Source: Synechococcus sp. AG-679-D13
GTDB taxonomy: Bacteria > Cyanobacteriota > Cyanobacteriia > PCC-6307 > Cyanobiaceae
DNA length: 64,000 bases
Direction: 5' to 3'
Assembly (NCBI GenBank): GCA_003210735.1
Contig: QCUM01000001.1
Location: forward strand, 33,484 to 97,483
Shown here: in pieces, positions 8,331 through 17,977 of the stretch
Layout: each line of letters opens with the position of its first letter
Position numbering within the stretch: position 1 is the stretch's first letter
Program-made: the position numbers and the translations under genes
The notes under the pieces: model-generated
The model's input: the letters and a program-made list of their open reading frames with translations, nothing else
Databases searched by the model: none
What the model was told of the DNA's origin: nothing

Positions 8331-9335
8331 GTGGACCAGACCCTGATTCAGGAAATTCTCGAGATCGTCGAGCAGGCCGCCATCGCTTCCGCCACGCTCT
8401 CCGGCAAAGGCCTGAAAGACGAAGCTGATGCATTAGCCGTGGATGCCATGCGCAAGCGCATGAACAAAATCCAGATGCAGGGCAAGATCGTTATCGGCGA
8501 AGGCGAGCGTGATGAAGCTCCCATGCTGTACATCGGCGAAGAAGTTGGAACCGGCACTGGTCCAGGCGTCGACTTTGCTGTGGACCCCTGCGAAGGAACC
8601 AACCTTTGTGCTTACAGCCAGCGTGGCTCAATGGCCGTTCTCGCTGCTTCTGACCGCGGTGGGTTGTTCAACGCTCCCGACTTCTACATGAAGAAGCTGG
8701 CTGCCCCCCCAGCGGCCAAGGGCAAGGTGGATATCCGCAAATCGGCGACCGAAAACATCAAAATCCTCAGTGAGTGTTTAGGTCTTGCTCCTGACGAACT
8801 CACCATCGTTGTGATGGATCGTGCTCGTCACAAGGACCTGATCACTGAAATTCGTGCCACAGGTGCCCGTATTCAACCCATCTCTGACGGCGACGTACAA
8901 GCTGCCATTGCCTGTGGTTTTGCTGGTACCGGCACCCATTGCTTGATGGGTATCGGTGCTGCTCCCGAGGGTGTGATCTCCGCCGCTGCCATGCGCGCTT
9001 TGGGTGGTCACTTCCAGGGTCAGTTGGTCTATGACCCTGCCATTGCTCAGACTTCCGAGTGGGCGGACATGACGAAGGAAGGCAACTTGCAGCGTCTGGC
9101 CGAGATGGGCATCACCGATCCAGATAAGGTGTATGAAGCCTCGGAACTCGCTTGCGGCGAACATGTTGTTTTTGCTGGAAGCGGCATCACTGATGGACTT
9201 CTGTTCAACGGTGTCAAGTTTGAAGCTGATTGCACCCGCACCAGCAGCTTGATCATCAGCAACATGAACAACACCTGCAGTTTCACCACCACCATCCACA
9301 TGAAGGATGGGGCTCAGAGCATTGCTCTGAACTGA
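8331..9335 (+). CDS. glpX: Class II fructose-1,6-/sedoheptulose-1,7-bisphosphatase
   Basis: Dephosphorylates fructose 1,6-bisphosphate and sedoheptulose 1,7-bisphosphate in the Calvin cycle; in cyanobacteria the class II enzyme does both. Family motifs include [10 protein letters not shown] and Val-Asp-Pro-Cys-Glu-Gly-Thr-Asn (the metal and substrate site). I chose GTG 8331, which gives 334 residues (the usual cyanobacterial length) and has GGAG a few bases upstream; ATG 8292 would add 13 residues. It is transcribed divergently from rpe and followed 30 bp later by hemA. Confidence 0.95.
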   Translation: MDQTLIQEILEIVEQAAIASATLSGKGLKDEADALAVDAMRKRMNKIQMQGKIVIGEGERDEAPMLYIGEEVGTGTGPGVDFAVDPCEGTNLCAYSQRGSMAVLAASDRGGLFNAPDFYMKKLAAPPAAKGKVDIRKSATENIKILSECLGLAPDELTIVVMDRARHKDLITEIRATGARIQPISDGDVQAAIACGFAGTGTHCLMGIGAAPEGVISAAAMRALGGHFQGQLVYDPAIAQTSEWADMTKEGNLQRLAEMGITDPDKVYEASELACGEHVVFAGSGITDGLLFNGVKFEADCTRTSSLIISNMNNTCSFTTTIHMKDGAQSIALN

Positions 9336-9365
9336 TCGTCACTCCCGGTTGAGAGGAACGTCTCC

Positions 9366-10664
9366 ATGCATATCGCCGTTGTCGGCCTAAGCCATCGCAC
9401 GGCACCGGTTGAAATCCGGGAAAAGCTCAGCATTCCTGAGCAGACCATGGAGACGTCTCTTCAATCGCTCCGCGGCAATGAGCAGGTGATTGAGGCATCC
9501 ATCCTCAGCACCTGCAATCGGCTTGAAATTTATACGTTGGTTCGAAATCCAGACCTTGGGATCTCGGCAGTCAATGAATTCCTGAGTGGTCACTCCGGTC
9601 TTGAGACCGGAGATCTTTCACCTCACCTGTTCAGTTACCACCACGCTGATGCGGTGGACCATCTGATGCGCGTGGCGGCCGGTCTGGACAGTCTTGTGCT
9701 GGGAGAGGGGCAGATCCTTTCCCAAGTCAAAAAAATGATGCGCCTGGGCCAGGAGCACAAATCCCTCGGTCCGATTCTGAATCGATTGCTGACGCAGGCA
9801 GTCAGCACCGGCAAGAGAGTCCGTAGTGAAACCAACCTCGGGACCGGCGCTGTTTCAATCAGTTCAGCTGCGGTCGAATTAGCTCAACTCAAGCTTGGTC
9901 AGTCGCGAGGCCTTGACCAGTTGGTCACCCTCGAGGATGAGCAAATTGCCGTTGTGGGGGCTGGTCGTATGAGCCGGCTGCTACTTCAACATCTGCAATC
10001 GAAAGGAAGTTCCGGCGTGGTGCTTCTCAACCGCACCGTTGAGCGGGCTGAGCTTCTGGCCCGAGATTTTCCTGAATTGCCGGTTCACTGCCGTCCGCTC
10101 ACGGAATTGGATCAGTGCCTGAGCACCTGCTCCCTGGTCTTCACCAGCACGGCCGCTGATGATCCAATTATTGATGCTGCACGGCTTCTGCCGCTGAACC
10201 GACGCAGCCGACTTCGATTGATTGACATCGGGGTACCCAGAAACATCGCAGCCGATGCGGGCCATGTTGAGGGTGTGGAATCCCACGATGTGGATGATCT
10301 TCAGGAAGTTGTCGCCAGAAATCAGGAGGCCCGTCAAGCCATCGCCCGAGAGGCTGAGGCGCTGTTACAGGAGGAGGCAAGGCAGTTTCTTGAATGGTGG
10401 GACAGCCTTGAGGCTGTGCCCACAATCAACAGGCTTCGCTCTTCGATGGAAGCCATTCGCACGGAAGAACTCCAGAAGGCACTCAGCCGCATGGGTCCGG
10501 ACTTCTCGGCCCGAGAACGGAAAGTTGTCGAGGCTCTGAGCAAGGGCATCATCAACAAAATCCTCCACACCCCAGTGACCCAATTGCGCGCTCCCATGGC
10601 CCGACAGGATCGTCAGCAGTCACTTCGCACCGTGGAACGTCTTTTTTCACTCGACGAGGAGTGA
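9366..10664 (+). CDS. hemA: Glutamyl-tRNA reductase
   Basis: Reduces glutamyl-tRNA(Glu) to glutamate-1-semialdehyde with NADPH, the first committed step to heme, chlorophyll and bilins. The 432-residue protein has the N-terminal catalytic domain with nucleophile Cys50 in Ser-Thr-Cys-Asn-Arg-Leu-Glu. A Rossmann NADPH domain follows (Val-Val-Gly-Ala-Gly-Arg-Met around residue 200), then a C-terminal helical dimerisation domain. Length is typical. It lies 30 bp after glpX, with AGAGGAAC before the ATG, so it may share a transcript. Confidence 0.96.
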   Translation: MHIAVVGLSHRTAPVEIREKLSIPEQTMETSLQSLRGNEQVIEASILSTCNRLEIYTLVRNPDLGISAVNEFLSGHSGLETGDLSPHLFSYHHADAVDHLMRVAAGLDSLVLGEGQILSQVKKMMRLGQEHKSLGPILNRLLTQAVSTGKRVRSETNLGTGAVSISSAAVELAQLKLGQSRGLDQLVTLEDEQIAVVGAGRMSRLLLQHLQSKGSSGVVLLNRTVERAELLARDFPELPVHCRPLTELDQCLSTCSLVFTSTAADDPIIDAARLLPLNRRSRLRLIDIGVPRNIAADAGHVEGVESHDVDDLQEVVARNQEARQAIAREAEALLQEEARQFLEWWDSLEAVPTINRLRSSMEAIRTEELQKALSRMGPDFSARERKVVEALSKGIINKILHTPVTQLRAPMARQDRQQSLRTVERLFSLDEE

Positions 10665-10786
10665 GTTAGTCGAAGACCGCTGTCGCGAAATGATTCCCAG
10701 CAATCTCGACGAATTGCAGTGATTCGACGTTCGAACAGCGACAAACTCCGGTAAGTTCTTGCGGCAACGCCGATCTGGATTACGGC

Positions 10787-12097
10787 ATGAAGCGTGTTTT
10801 GGCCATCATTCTTGGCGGCGGCGCCGGAACGCGTCTCTACCCGCTCACCAAGATGCGCGCCAAGCCTGCTGTGCCTCTGGCAGGTAAGTATCGATTAATT
10901 GATATTCCCATCAGCAACTGCATCAACTCCAACATCAACAAGATGTATGTGATGACGCAGTTCAACAGCGCGTCACTCAACCGTCATCTCAGCCAGACCT
11001 TCAACCTGAGCAATTCCTTTGGCGGAGGATTTGTCGAGGTGCTGGCAGCACAGCAGACGCCCGACAGTCCTTCCTGGTTCGAAGGAACAGCGGACGCTGT
11101 TCGCAAATACCAGTGGCTGTTTCAGGAATGGGACGTTGATGAGTACTTGATCCTCTCCGGTGACCAGCTCTACCGGATGGATTACAGCCTGTTCATCGAG
11201 CATCACCGCCGCACTGGAGCTGACCTCACCGTGGCAGCGCTCCCGGTTGATCCAAAGCAAGCCGAGGCCTTCGGCTTGATGCGCACCGACGAACAGGGCT
11301 CCATCAAGGAATTCCGTGAGAAGCCAAAGGGTGATGCTCTGCGGGAGATGGTTGTGGACACAAGTCGTTTCGGACTTTCCAAGGAATCGGCTGAAGCTCG
11401 GCCTCACCTTGCATCGATGGGGATCTACGTGTTCAGTCGTGACACGTTGTTTGACCTTCTCGATAAGCATCCGAAGTACAAGGATTTTGGTAAGGAGCTG
11501 ATTCCTGAAGCGTTGAAGCGGGGCGACAACCTGCAGAGCTATGTCTTTGATGACTACTGGGAAGACATCGGCACGATCGGCGCCTTCTACGAAGCAAACC
11601 TGGCTCTGACCCAACAGCCACAGCCTCCATTCAGCTTCTACGACGAGAAGTTCCCGATCTACACCCGCCCCCGGGATCTCCGCCCCCGGTATCTCCCCCC
11701 CAGCAAGCTCGTTGATGCGCAGATCACCAATTCCATTGTTGGTGAAGGCTCAATTCTCAAGTCCTGCAGCATCAATCATTGTGTTCTCGGCGTCCGGAGC
11801 CGGGTCGAATCGGATGTTGTGCTTCAGGACACGCTGGTCATGGGTGCCGACTTCTTTGAGTCGTCCGATGAACGGGCGCTGTTGCGCGAACGTGGAGGCA
11901 TTCCTGTGGGCGTTGGTGCTGGCACCACGGTGAAGCGCGCCATCCTCGACAAAAACACCCGCATCGGTTCCAACGTCACCATCGTCAACAAGGACAACGT
12001 CGAAGAGGGTGACCGCTCGGATCAGGGCTTCTACATCCGTAACGGAATCGTTGTTGTTCAGAAAAACGCCACGATTCAGGACGGCACCATCATCTGA
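10787..12097 (+). CDS. glgC: Glucose-1-phosphate adenylyltransferase
   Basis: Makes ADP-glucose from glucose 1-phosphate and ATP, the regulated step of glycogen synthesis. The 436-residue product begins with the nucleotide-binding motif Gly-Gly-Gly-Ala-Gly-Thr-Arg-Leu. Next comes [12 protein letters not shown], then a C-terminal left-handed beta helix with hexapeptide-like repeats that carries the allosteric site (3-phosphoglycerate activation is known for cyanobacterial enzymes). It stands 122 bp after hemA and 101 bp before gnd. Confidence 0.96.
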   Translation: MKRVLAIILGGGAGTRLYPLTKMRAKPAVPLAGKYRLIDIPISNCINSNINKMYVMTQFNSASLNRHLSQTFNLSNSFGGGFVEVLAAQQTPDSPSWFEGTADAVRKYQWLFQEWDVDEYLILSGDQLYRMDYSLFIEHHRRTGADLTVAALPVDPKQAEAFGLMRTDEQGSIKEFREKPKGDALREMVVDTSRFGLSKESAEARPHLASMGIYVFSRDTLFDLLDKHPKYKDFGKELIPEALKRGDNLQSYVFDDYWEDIGTIGAFYEANLALTQQPQPPFSFYDEKFPIYTRPRDLRPRYLPPSKLVDAQITNSIVGEGSILKSCSINHCVLGVRSRVESDVVLQDTLVMGADFFESSDERALLRERGGIPVGVGAGTTVKRAILDKNTRIGSNVTIVNKDNVEEGDRSDQGFYIRNGIVVVQKNATIQDGTII

Positions 12098-12165
12098 TTC
12101 TCCCTGTGGTGCTTCATTCCTGACAGAATATTGGTATTGGCAGCAAAACAGCGTTGTTGTGCTCA

Positions 12166-12186
12166 CACTGACGACAATTGTCAGTG
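12166..12186. promoter_or_regulatory. 21-bp inverted repeat ahead of gnd
   Basis: CACTGAC (12166-12172) and GTCAGTG (12180-12186) are perfect inverted arms. Their centre overlaps a second perfect palindrome, GACAATTGTC (12173-12182). The element ends 12 bp before the gnd ATG. It could be a protein-binding operator or an RNA hairpin next to the ribosome-binding region; it has no T-run, so it is not a terminator. Confidence 0.45.
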
Positions 12187-12198
12187 GTGGCCTGGGCC

Positions 12199-13620
12199 AT
12201 GTCCAACAAATCCCACTTCGGTCTGATCGGCCTCGGTGTGATGGGCGAAAATCTCGTCCTTAACGCTGAGCGCAACGGTTTCTCGAGCGTCGTCTACAAC
12301 CGCACCTACGCCAAAACAGAGGATTTCCTCAGCGGCCGTGGTCAGGGCAAGCAAATCCAGGGCGCCACCGATCTGCAGGATTTCGTCGGGAAGCTGGAGC
12401 GTCCGCGGCGCATTCTGATGATGGTGAAGGCAGGCCCTGCTGTGGATGCCGTTGTGGAGCAGATCTCGCCTTTCCTTGAGGAGGGCGACCTCCTCATTGA
12501 CGGTGGCAACTCCGACTATCACGACACCGAACGGCGAGTGAAGCAGCTGGAAAGCCGTAGTTTCGGCTTCATCGGGATGGGCGTTTCGGGTGGCGCCAAG
12601 GGCGCACTCGAAGGTCCCAGCATGATGCCCGGTGGAACGAAAGCGTCCTATGACGCCATCGAAAGCCTGGTGAACAAAATGGCCGCCCAGGTGGATGACG
12701 GCCCATGCGTCACCTACATCGGCCCCGGTGGTTCCGGCCACCTGGTCAAGACCGTCCACAACGGGATCGAATACGGGATTGAACAAATCCTGGCTGAGGG
12801 ATATGACCTGATGAAACGGGTCAAGGGGATGACCGGCGAACAGATGGCCGATGTGTTCGCCCATTGGAACGCCAGTGAAGAACTCTCCTCTTACCTGGTG
12901 GAGATCACCGAGGTCTGTCTCCGCACCAAGGACCCTCTGGATGGAGCCGATCTGGTTGAAAAGATCGTGGATCAGGCCGGTCAGAAGGGAACGGGTCTCT
13001 GGACCGTGGTCACGGCTCTGAAGATGGGAGCTTCTGTGCCTACCATCTATGCCTCACTCAACGGGCGGGTGATGAGCTCGCTGAAGCCCCAGCGAGTCAA
13101 GGCTGAATCGGTGTTCAAACCGCTGCCGATCAAGGATTTCGATCTGGGCAGCATCGACGATGGAATGGCTCCTCTGATGGATGCCACGGTTCTCAGCTGC
13201 ATCGCGAGCTATGCCCAGGGCATGGAGCTGCTGCGCATCGCCTCACAGGACCTCGATTACGAGCTTCACATGCCTTCGATCGCTCAGATCTGGAAGGGCG
13301 GCTGCATCATCCGGGCTCAACTGCTTCAACGCATTCAGGACGCCTACAACCGTGACCCCCAGCTCTCCAACCTGATGCTGGATCCATGGTTCGTCGATCA
13401 GGTCAACCGTCGACTGCCTGGTCTGGCCCAGGTTGTGGCCGGTGCTGCCCAGTCCGGTATCCCCGTTCCCTGCTTCAGCAGCACCCTGGATTACATCAAC
13501 AGCTACCGCACCGGACGCCTGCCTCAGAACCTGGTGCAGGCGATGCGTGACTGCTTCGGCTCCCACACCTACCAGCGGCTGGACAAGGAGGGTGCCTTCC
13601 ACACCGAGTGGCTCGGTTGA
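12199..13620 (+). CDS. gnd: 6-phosphogluconate dehydrogenase, decarboxylating
   Basis: Oxidatively decarboxylates 6-phosphogluconate to ribulose 5-phosphate, giving NADPH in the dark. Motifs: Rossmann Gly-Leu-Gly-Val-Met-Gly-Glu-Asn-Leu near the start, Gly-Gly-Asn-Ser-Asp-Tyr-His-Asp-Thr, Gly-Val-Ser-Gly-Gly-Ala-Lys-Gly-Ala, and the catalytic His-Asn-Gly-Ile-Glu-Tyr. ATG 12199 gives 473 residues, the normal length. A TTG at 12178 in frame would start inside the inverted repeat and is less likely. pgl follows 11 bp later, so enzyme and lactonase are co-transcribed. Confidence 0.95.
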   Translation: MSNKSHFGLIGLGVMGENLVLNAERNGFSSVVYNRTYAKTEDFLSGRGQGKQIQGATDLQDFVGKLERPRRILMMVKAGPAVDAVVEQISPFLEEGDLLIDGGNSDYHDTERRVKQLESRSFGFIGMGVSGGAKGALEGPSMMPGGTKASYDAIESLVNKMAAQVDDGPCVTYIGPGGSGHLVKTVHNGIEYGIEQILAEGYDLMKRVKGMTGEQMADVFAHWNASEELSSYLVEITEVCLRTKDPLDGADLVEKIVDQAGQKGTGLWTVVTALKMGASVPTIYASLNGRVMSSLKPQRVKAESVFKPLPIKDFDLGSIDDGMAPLMDATVLSCIASYAQGMELLRIASQDLDYELHMPSIAQIWKGGCIIRAQLLQRIQDAYNRDPQLSNLMLDPWFVDQVNRRLPGLAQVVAGAAQSGIPVPCFSSTLDYINSYRTGRLPQNLVQAMRDCFGSHTYQRLDKEGAFHTEWLG

Positions 13621-13631
13621 GCTGAACGCTG

Positions 13632-14345
13632 ATGACCGATTACCGCATCGAGCGGGCCAGCGATGCAGATGCACTGGCCCGCATGGCAGCTGACTGGATT
13701 GCAGCGCAGATCAGTCTTGTGCTCGATCAACGAGATCGGTGCTGCATTGCTCTTTCCGGAGGCAGCACCCCAGCTCGTGCCTACAGCCTGCTGGGTCAGG
13801 AACGACTGCCATGGGACCGTGTTGATGTGGTTCTGGGAGATGAGCGCTGGGTGGCGGCGGACGATCCCTCCAGCAACGCCCTCATGCTTCGTCAAACCCT
13901 GATGAAGCAGGGTCCGGGCTCCGCTGCCGTCTTTCATCCAGTTCCCACGATCGATCTGGCAAATGCTGAGGCCAGTGCTGCAGCGCTGGCTGAGCTGTCA
14001 AATCGACTCTGTTCCGGCGAACCGCCGGTGTTTGACGTGATGCTGTTGGGACTTGGGGATGATGGCCACACCGCTTCGCTGTTCCCCCGAACCGAGGCCA
14101 CAACCATCACGGATCAATGGGCAACCGTGGGGCGTGGAAAGGGATTGGACCGGATCACCCTCACGGCTCCCGTCCTCAGCGCCGCTCGTGAGGTCATCTT
14201 CCTGGTGAGCGGTACTGGGAAGCGTCAAGCGCTACAGCGTCTGGTTGATCAGCAGGAATCCCCCGAGCGGACCCCCGCCAAGCTGGTTTCCCCTGCTAAG
14301 CCAGTCTTGATCCTTGCTGATCAAGATGCAGCCTCCGGTCTCTGA
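13632..14345 (+). CDS. pgl: 6-phosphogluconolactonase
   Basis: Hydrolyses 6-phosphogluconolactone to 6-phosphogluconate, the step before Gnd. The 237-residue product has the NagB/Pgl fold, with Ala-Leu-Ser-Gly-Gly-Ser-Thr-Pro near residue 40 (phosphate binding) and Gly-Asp-Glu-Arg-Trp-Val. Length fits the family (also called DevB). It lies 11 bp downstream of gnd and overlaps the following CIA30 gene by 20 bp, pointing to one operon. Confidence 0.94.
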   Translation: MTDYRIERASDADALARMAADWIAAQISLVLDQRDRCCIALSGGSTPARAYSLLGQERLPWDRVDVVLGDERWVAADDPSSNALMLRQTLMKQGPGSAAVFHPVPTIDLANAEASAAALAELSNRLCSGEPPVFDVMLLGLGDDGHTASLFPRTEATTITDQWATVGRGKGLDRITLTAPVLSAAREVIFLVSGTGKRQALQRLVDQQESPERTPAKLVSPAKPVLILADQDAASGL

Positions 14346-14898
14346 TCTGCCCGCAGGGCAGGTGCTTTTTGAAGGTGCGGCTTTCGCAGAGTGGTCCAGC
14401 CTCAACGACACGATCATGGGCGGGCGTTCCAAAGCTGGCTGTCGGGTTGTCTCCGACGGTTTGCTGTTGGAAGGCGAATTGATCGAGCAAGGTGGTGGCT
14501 TTGTCAGCTGCCGTTCTCCGAGGTTGCAGCCGCCGCTGGATCTGTCGCCCTATTCCGCCATCCAACTTGATGTGGAGGCGGAGGGTCGGACCCTCAAAAT
14601 CGCCCTGGGTTGCCGGGATGGCGCACTGGGTCTGACGGAGCTGATACCAGGAGGCTTGCGCTGGGTGGTGGATGTGACCACCCTCAGCGAAGGTGTGACG
14701 CGGCTGACCGTTCCGTTCAGTGATCTTCGCCCCACCATCCGTGCCAAACCGGTGGGGTTGCCGTTGCGTTTCGACCGTTCAGCCATCAGCCGCATCCAGT
14801 TGCTCCATTCCAAATTCGGCGACGATGGCTCGCTCAATCGAGGTTTCCGCGCTGGACCGATCCGAATGTTGGTCCGTACCATCCGCGCCTTGCCATAA
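14326..14898 (+). CDS. CIA30-family protein
   Basis: The 190-residue product resembles the CIA30 domain (complex I intermediate-associated protein 30, a galactose-binding-like beta sandwich). Seen here are Asn-Asp-x-Ile-Met-Gly-Gly-Arg-Ser near the start, which is the family hallmark, and alternating beta strands thereafter. In cyanobacteria members may help assemble membrane complexes, but the role of this one is not known. ATG 14326 is preferred to TTG 14314. It overlaps the end of pgl by 20 bp. Confidence 0.8.
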   Translation: MQPPVSDLPAGQVLFEGAAFAEWSSLNDTIMGGRSKAGCRVVSDGLLLEGELIEQGGGFVSCRSPRLQPPLDLSPYSAIQLDVEAEGRTLKIALGCRDGALGLTELIPGGLRWVVDVTTLSEGVTRLTVPFSDLRPTIRAKPVGLPLRFDRSAISRIQLLHSKFGDDGSLNRGFRAGPIRMLVRTIRALP

Positions 14899-14902
14899 CG
14901 CG

Positions 14903-15268
14903 ATGGACCTACTGGTGCTGATCGCCAAGACCGCTGACGTCTGCCGGAAGCCCTGGCGGCACGCTGTGGTGTTGGTGGATCCCTCAGCAGCTGTCGAACT
15001 GGACGATTTGAACGTACGAATTGAATGTCGCGACGGGGAAGGGAAGCGCCAAACCGAACTTGACCTCGCACTCGAGGTGTATCGCAGCGGAGCCGAAATC
15101 AACCTGATGCTCAGCTGGTGGGATCACCCCAACCGCCCCCTGCTCTGGCATGGGAGGCACGCGGTGTGGATGAGTGGTGAAACAGGTGAACGGTGCAGCG
15201 CTCCTGCTGATGCTGCGCCGATCGAGGCTCTGGGTCGACGTCTCCGCTCCCTGCTTCAGCCCGACTGA
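14903..15268 (+). CDS. Conserved hypothetical cyanobacterial protein
   Basis: A 121-residue soluble product from ATG 14903, 4 bp after the CIA30 stop, so probably the last gene of the gnd-pgl-CIA30 operon. It is a mixed alpha/beta protein with several Trp and no signal peptide or TM segment. No catalytic motif or named domain is recognised. The frame is also open upstream of 14903, but that part overlaps CIA30 and reads as a shadow. Confidence 0.65.
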   Translation: MDLLVLIAKTADVCRKPWRHAVVLVDPSAAVELDDLNVRIECRDGEGKRQTELDLALEVYRSGAEINLMLSWWDHPNRPLLWHGRHAVWMSGETGERCSAPADAAPIEALGRRLRSLLQPD

Positions 15269-15281
15269 TCAATACCACTGA

Positions 15282-16955
15282 TCAATCCGGCTGATCGGTG
15301 ACGGCGCCACGGCTTGAACTCGAAACGAGTCGGGAATATTTGCCGAGTATTCCTGTTCGATAGCGCGGAGTGGGACGTGTCCAGATGGAACGACGACGCT
15401 CGAGTTCAGCGTCATCAACATTCAGCTGCAGCAAGAGTTGATCCGCATCCACGGTGATGCTGTCGCCCTCATGAACCAGACCGATGGTTCCACCCACAGC
15501 AGCTTCCGGCGCAACGTGACCCACAACAAGTCCGTAGGAGCCACCGCTGAAGCGACCATCGGTGATCAGGGCCACTTTTTCTCCCAGACCCTGGCCAACA
15601 ATCGCTGATGTCGGTGAAAGCATTTCGCGCATGCCGGGACCTCCAACGGGTCCCTCGTAGCGAACTACCACCACATCCCCAGCCTTGATCTGGCGGTCGA
15701 GAATGGCGGCCAGGCAGGTTTCCTCGCTTTCAAACACCCTGGCGGGTCCTGTCAGAACAGGTGTTTTCACTCCACTGATCTTGGCGACACTCCCCTCCTG
15801 AGCAAGGTTTCCCTTAAGGATCGCCAGGTGACCTTTTTGATAAAGCGGTCTGGAAATCGGCCGGATCACGTCCTGATTGGCGGGAGGCTCAGAAGGAACT
15901 TTGGCCAGAAGTTCCCGAAGCGTTTTTCCTTCGATGGTGCGGCAATCGCCGTGCAGCAGTCCGGCATCCAGCAGCTGTTTCATCACCTGCGGAATTCCAC
16001 CAGCCCGATGAAGATCAACCGTCACGTAGCGGCCGCTTGGCTTGAGATCGCAGAACACCGGCACCCGCTGGCGAATGGCCTCAAAGTCATCGATGCTCAA
16101 TGTCACACCTGCTGTGCGAGCTATCGCAAGCAGGTGAAGAACGGAGTTGGTCGATCCCCCCACAGCCATGATCACGCTGATCGCGTTCTCGAAGGCTTCC
16201 CGGGTCAGCAGATCCAGAGGACGAATGTTGGCCTTCACCGCCTTCAAAAGCACCTCGGCTGAGCGAGCTGCACTGTCGGCTTTTTCCTGGTCCTCAGCAG
16301 CCATGGTGGAACTGCAAGGCAAGCTGAGCCCCATCGTTTCGATGGCGGCGCTCATGGTGTTGGCCGTGAACATGCCACCACAACTTCCAGCGCCAGGACA
16401 GGCGTTTTTTTCAACAGCGATCAGCTGCTCTTCATCAATGTTGCCGTTGGTCAGCTGACCGACGGCTTCAAAAGCGCTCACCACGGTGAGATCGCAGCCG
16501 CCCAGTTTGCCCGGCTTGATCGTTCCTCCGTACACGAAGATCGCGGGGATGTTCATTCGGGCCATGGCGAGCATCGCCCCCGGCATGTTCTTGTCGCAGC
16601 CCCCAACGGCCAGCACCCCATCCATGCTCTGGCCGTTGCAGGCGGTTTCGATCGCGTCGGCGATCACTTCCCGGCTGACGAGGGAATACTTCATCCCCTC
16701 GGTTCCCATCGAGATGCCGTCGCTGACGGTGATGGTTCCGAACATCTGGGGCATGCCTCCAGCGTTACGGGCAGCAGCTTCAGCACGTTTGGAGAGATCG
16801 TTCAGCCCGACGTTGCAGGGTGTGATCGTGCTGTAACCGTTGGCAATACCCAGAATCGGCTTGCCGAAATCATCGTCGTCAAAGCCGACGGCCCGCAGCA
16901 TGGCGCGGTTCGGTGAGCGCTGAATTCCTTTGGTGACGGCGTCGGAACGAAGCAT
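15282..16955 (-). CDS. ilvD: Dihydroxy-acid dehydratase
   Basis: Dehydrates 2,3-dihydroxy-isovalerate and its methylvalerate analogue in branched-chain amino acid synthesis; an Fe-S enzyme. Motifs seen: Pro-Cys-Asn near residue 50, Gly-Gly-Cys-Asp-Lys-Asn-Met-Pro-Gly, and [10 protein letters not shown], which supply cluster cysteines. ATG 16955 gives 557 residues, the usual length; a TTG at 16988 would add 11. It converges with the preceding operon; the 13-bp gap contains no clear terminator. Confidence 0.96.
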   Translation of the reverse strand: MLRSDAVTKGIQRSPNRAMLRAVGFDDDDFGKPILGIANGYSTITPCNVGLNDLSKRAEAAARNAGGMPQMFGTITVSDGISMGTEGMKYSLVSREVIADAIETACNGQSMDGVLAVGGCDKNMPGAMLAMARMNIPAIFVYGGTIKPGKLGGCDLTVVSAFEAVGQLTNGNIDEEQLIAVEKNACPGAGSCGGMFTANTMSAAIETMGLSLPCSSTMAAEDQEKADSAARSAEVLLKAVKANIRPLDLLTREAFENAISVIMAVGGSTNSVLHLLAIARTAGVTLSIDDFEAIRQRVPVFCDLKPSGRYVTVDLHRAGGIPQVMKQLLDAGLLHGDCRTIEGKTLRELLAKVPSEPPANQDVIRPISRPLYQKGHLAILKGNLAQEGSVAKISGVKTPVLTGPARVFESEETCLAAILDRQIKAGDVVVVRYEGPVGGPGMREMLSPTSAIVGQGLGEKVALITDGRFSGGSYGLVVGHVAPEAAVGGTIGLVHEGDSITVDADQLLLQLNVDDAELERRRSIWTRPTPRYRTGILGKYSRLVSSSSRGAVTDQPD

Positions 16956-17000
16956 GAGCCTGGGAATTGGCCTGGGCAATCTCGCCAACCTACCGACCGC

Positions 17001-17279
17001 TCAGTCGTCGGATCCGAGCCGTTCCAGCTGGGCCCGCACCCGGTCAATCTCTGCGTTCAATTTCTCAACACGCTCTTCCAGAAGACCGCCACCACTGGGT
17101 TCCAAAACCTCTGAACCGTCCTGCATTCGAGGGGCATGAAGCATGGCCTGGTGGTGGTTGACTCGCCGGCGTCGATCCGCCTCGTTCAGCAGCCACCAAG
17201 CGAGTCCCGCGGCACCAAACAAGGCCCCGGTGACAAGAGTGGCGAAGGTTCCTGAACTGCTGGGGTGGTGTTGGCTCAT
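17001..17279 (-). CDS. Small conserved membrane protein with coiled-coil tail
   Basis: A 92-residue product with one TM helix at about residues 11-31, a basic segment (Arg-Arg-Arg-Arg) that should face the cytoplasm, and a C-terminal amphipathic helix of about 24 residues likely to form a coiled coil. The function is unknown. It lies upstream of ilvD on the same strand (45 bp). Confidence 0.65.
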   Translation of the reverse strand: MSQHHPSSSGTFATLVTGALFGAAGLAWWLLNEADRRRRVNHHQAMLHAPRMQDGSEVLEPSGGGLLEERVEKLNAEIDRVRAQLERLGSDD

Positions 17280-17315
17280 CGTTGGAAACGTCTTGATGAA
17301 AATCTAGTCATAGCC

Positions 17316-17921
17316 TCAGCTTCTGATCTGCAGACGTCGCACAGGGTCACCGATACCTGGGTCGATCTGGCCCTCGCCATCGACCCCTTCATCAATACAG
17401 GCCGTGTGAAGGGTGAGATCAGAGATCTCTTCCCCAAGCCGCTTTAAGCCGGGGCTGGAGCAGAGAGCTGTGATCAAACGCAGGCGACGACCGTCGACAC
17501 CGAGCTCCTGCAACTGGCGCAGGTGCATGAGAATAGCCTCGCCATCACCGATTTGATCCACAAACAGGATCACTCCGGCATTGGCTTCGATCGACGAAGG
17601 AACTCCGTTGAGACAGAGCGACGCTTCCGGCAGAACACTGCGGGCTCCCTGCCAGAGTTCAAGCCCGACAGGGAGTGTGGGAATGGCCAGGAGTGGAACT
17701 CCCGCCTCCACAACTGTTCCCTCTGTCTCGGAGAGAGGTGTTGGCACACGTTCCTTTCGATGGGGCAGCCAATCGCGAAGGGCCTCGTAGGTGAGCCAGC
17801 GCCCCAGCTCCTGCATCGCTGTGGCATACAGCGCTGGTGGTGTGTCGCGATGGCGCAACATCGTCAACCAGTGACCGATCAGGGGATGGGGTGGCACCAC
17901 CACACGCAGACTCATCGCCAT
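17316..17921 (-). CDS. Uracil phosphoribosyltransferase homologue, degenerate PRPP loop
   Basis: The 201-residue product aligns by eye with uracil phosphoribosyltransferase (Upp): His-Pro-Leu near residues 12-14, Leu-Thr-Tyr-Glu-Ala near 43-47, and a C-terminal uracil-site segment Asp-Glu-Gly-x-x-x-x-Gly-x-Ile-x-Pro-Gly-x-Gly-Asp. However, the PRPP-binding loop, normally Asp-Pro-Met-Leu-Ala-Thr-Gly-Gly-Ser, reads Asp-Gln-Ile-Gly-Asp-Gly-Glu-Ala at about residues 122-129. The upstream Leu-Arg-Ala-Gly-Leu motif reads Leu-Pro-Val-Gly-Leu. UPRT activity is therefore doubtful; it may have a changed substrate or a regulatory role. It is divergent from the pentapeptide gene. Confidence 0.75.
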   Translation of the reverse strand: MAMSLRVVVPPHPLIGHWLTMLRHRDTPPALYATAMQELGRWLTYEALRDWLPHRKERVPTPLSETEGTVVEAGVPLLAIPTLPVGLELWQGARSVLPEASLCLNGVPSSIEANAGVILFVDQIGDGEAILMHLRQLQELGVDGRRLRLITALCSSPGLKRLGEEISDLTLHTACIDEGVDGEGQIDPGIGDPVRRLQIRS

Positions 17922-17977
17922 ATCGCCTCGTTCCGTCGGCAGCTGCCATAACGTGATCGTTCAAGTTACCGGCTCCG

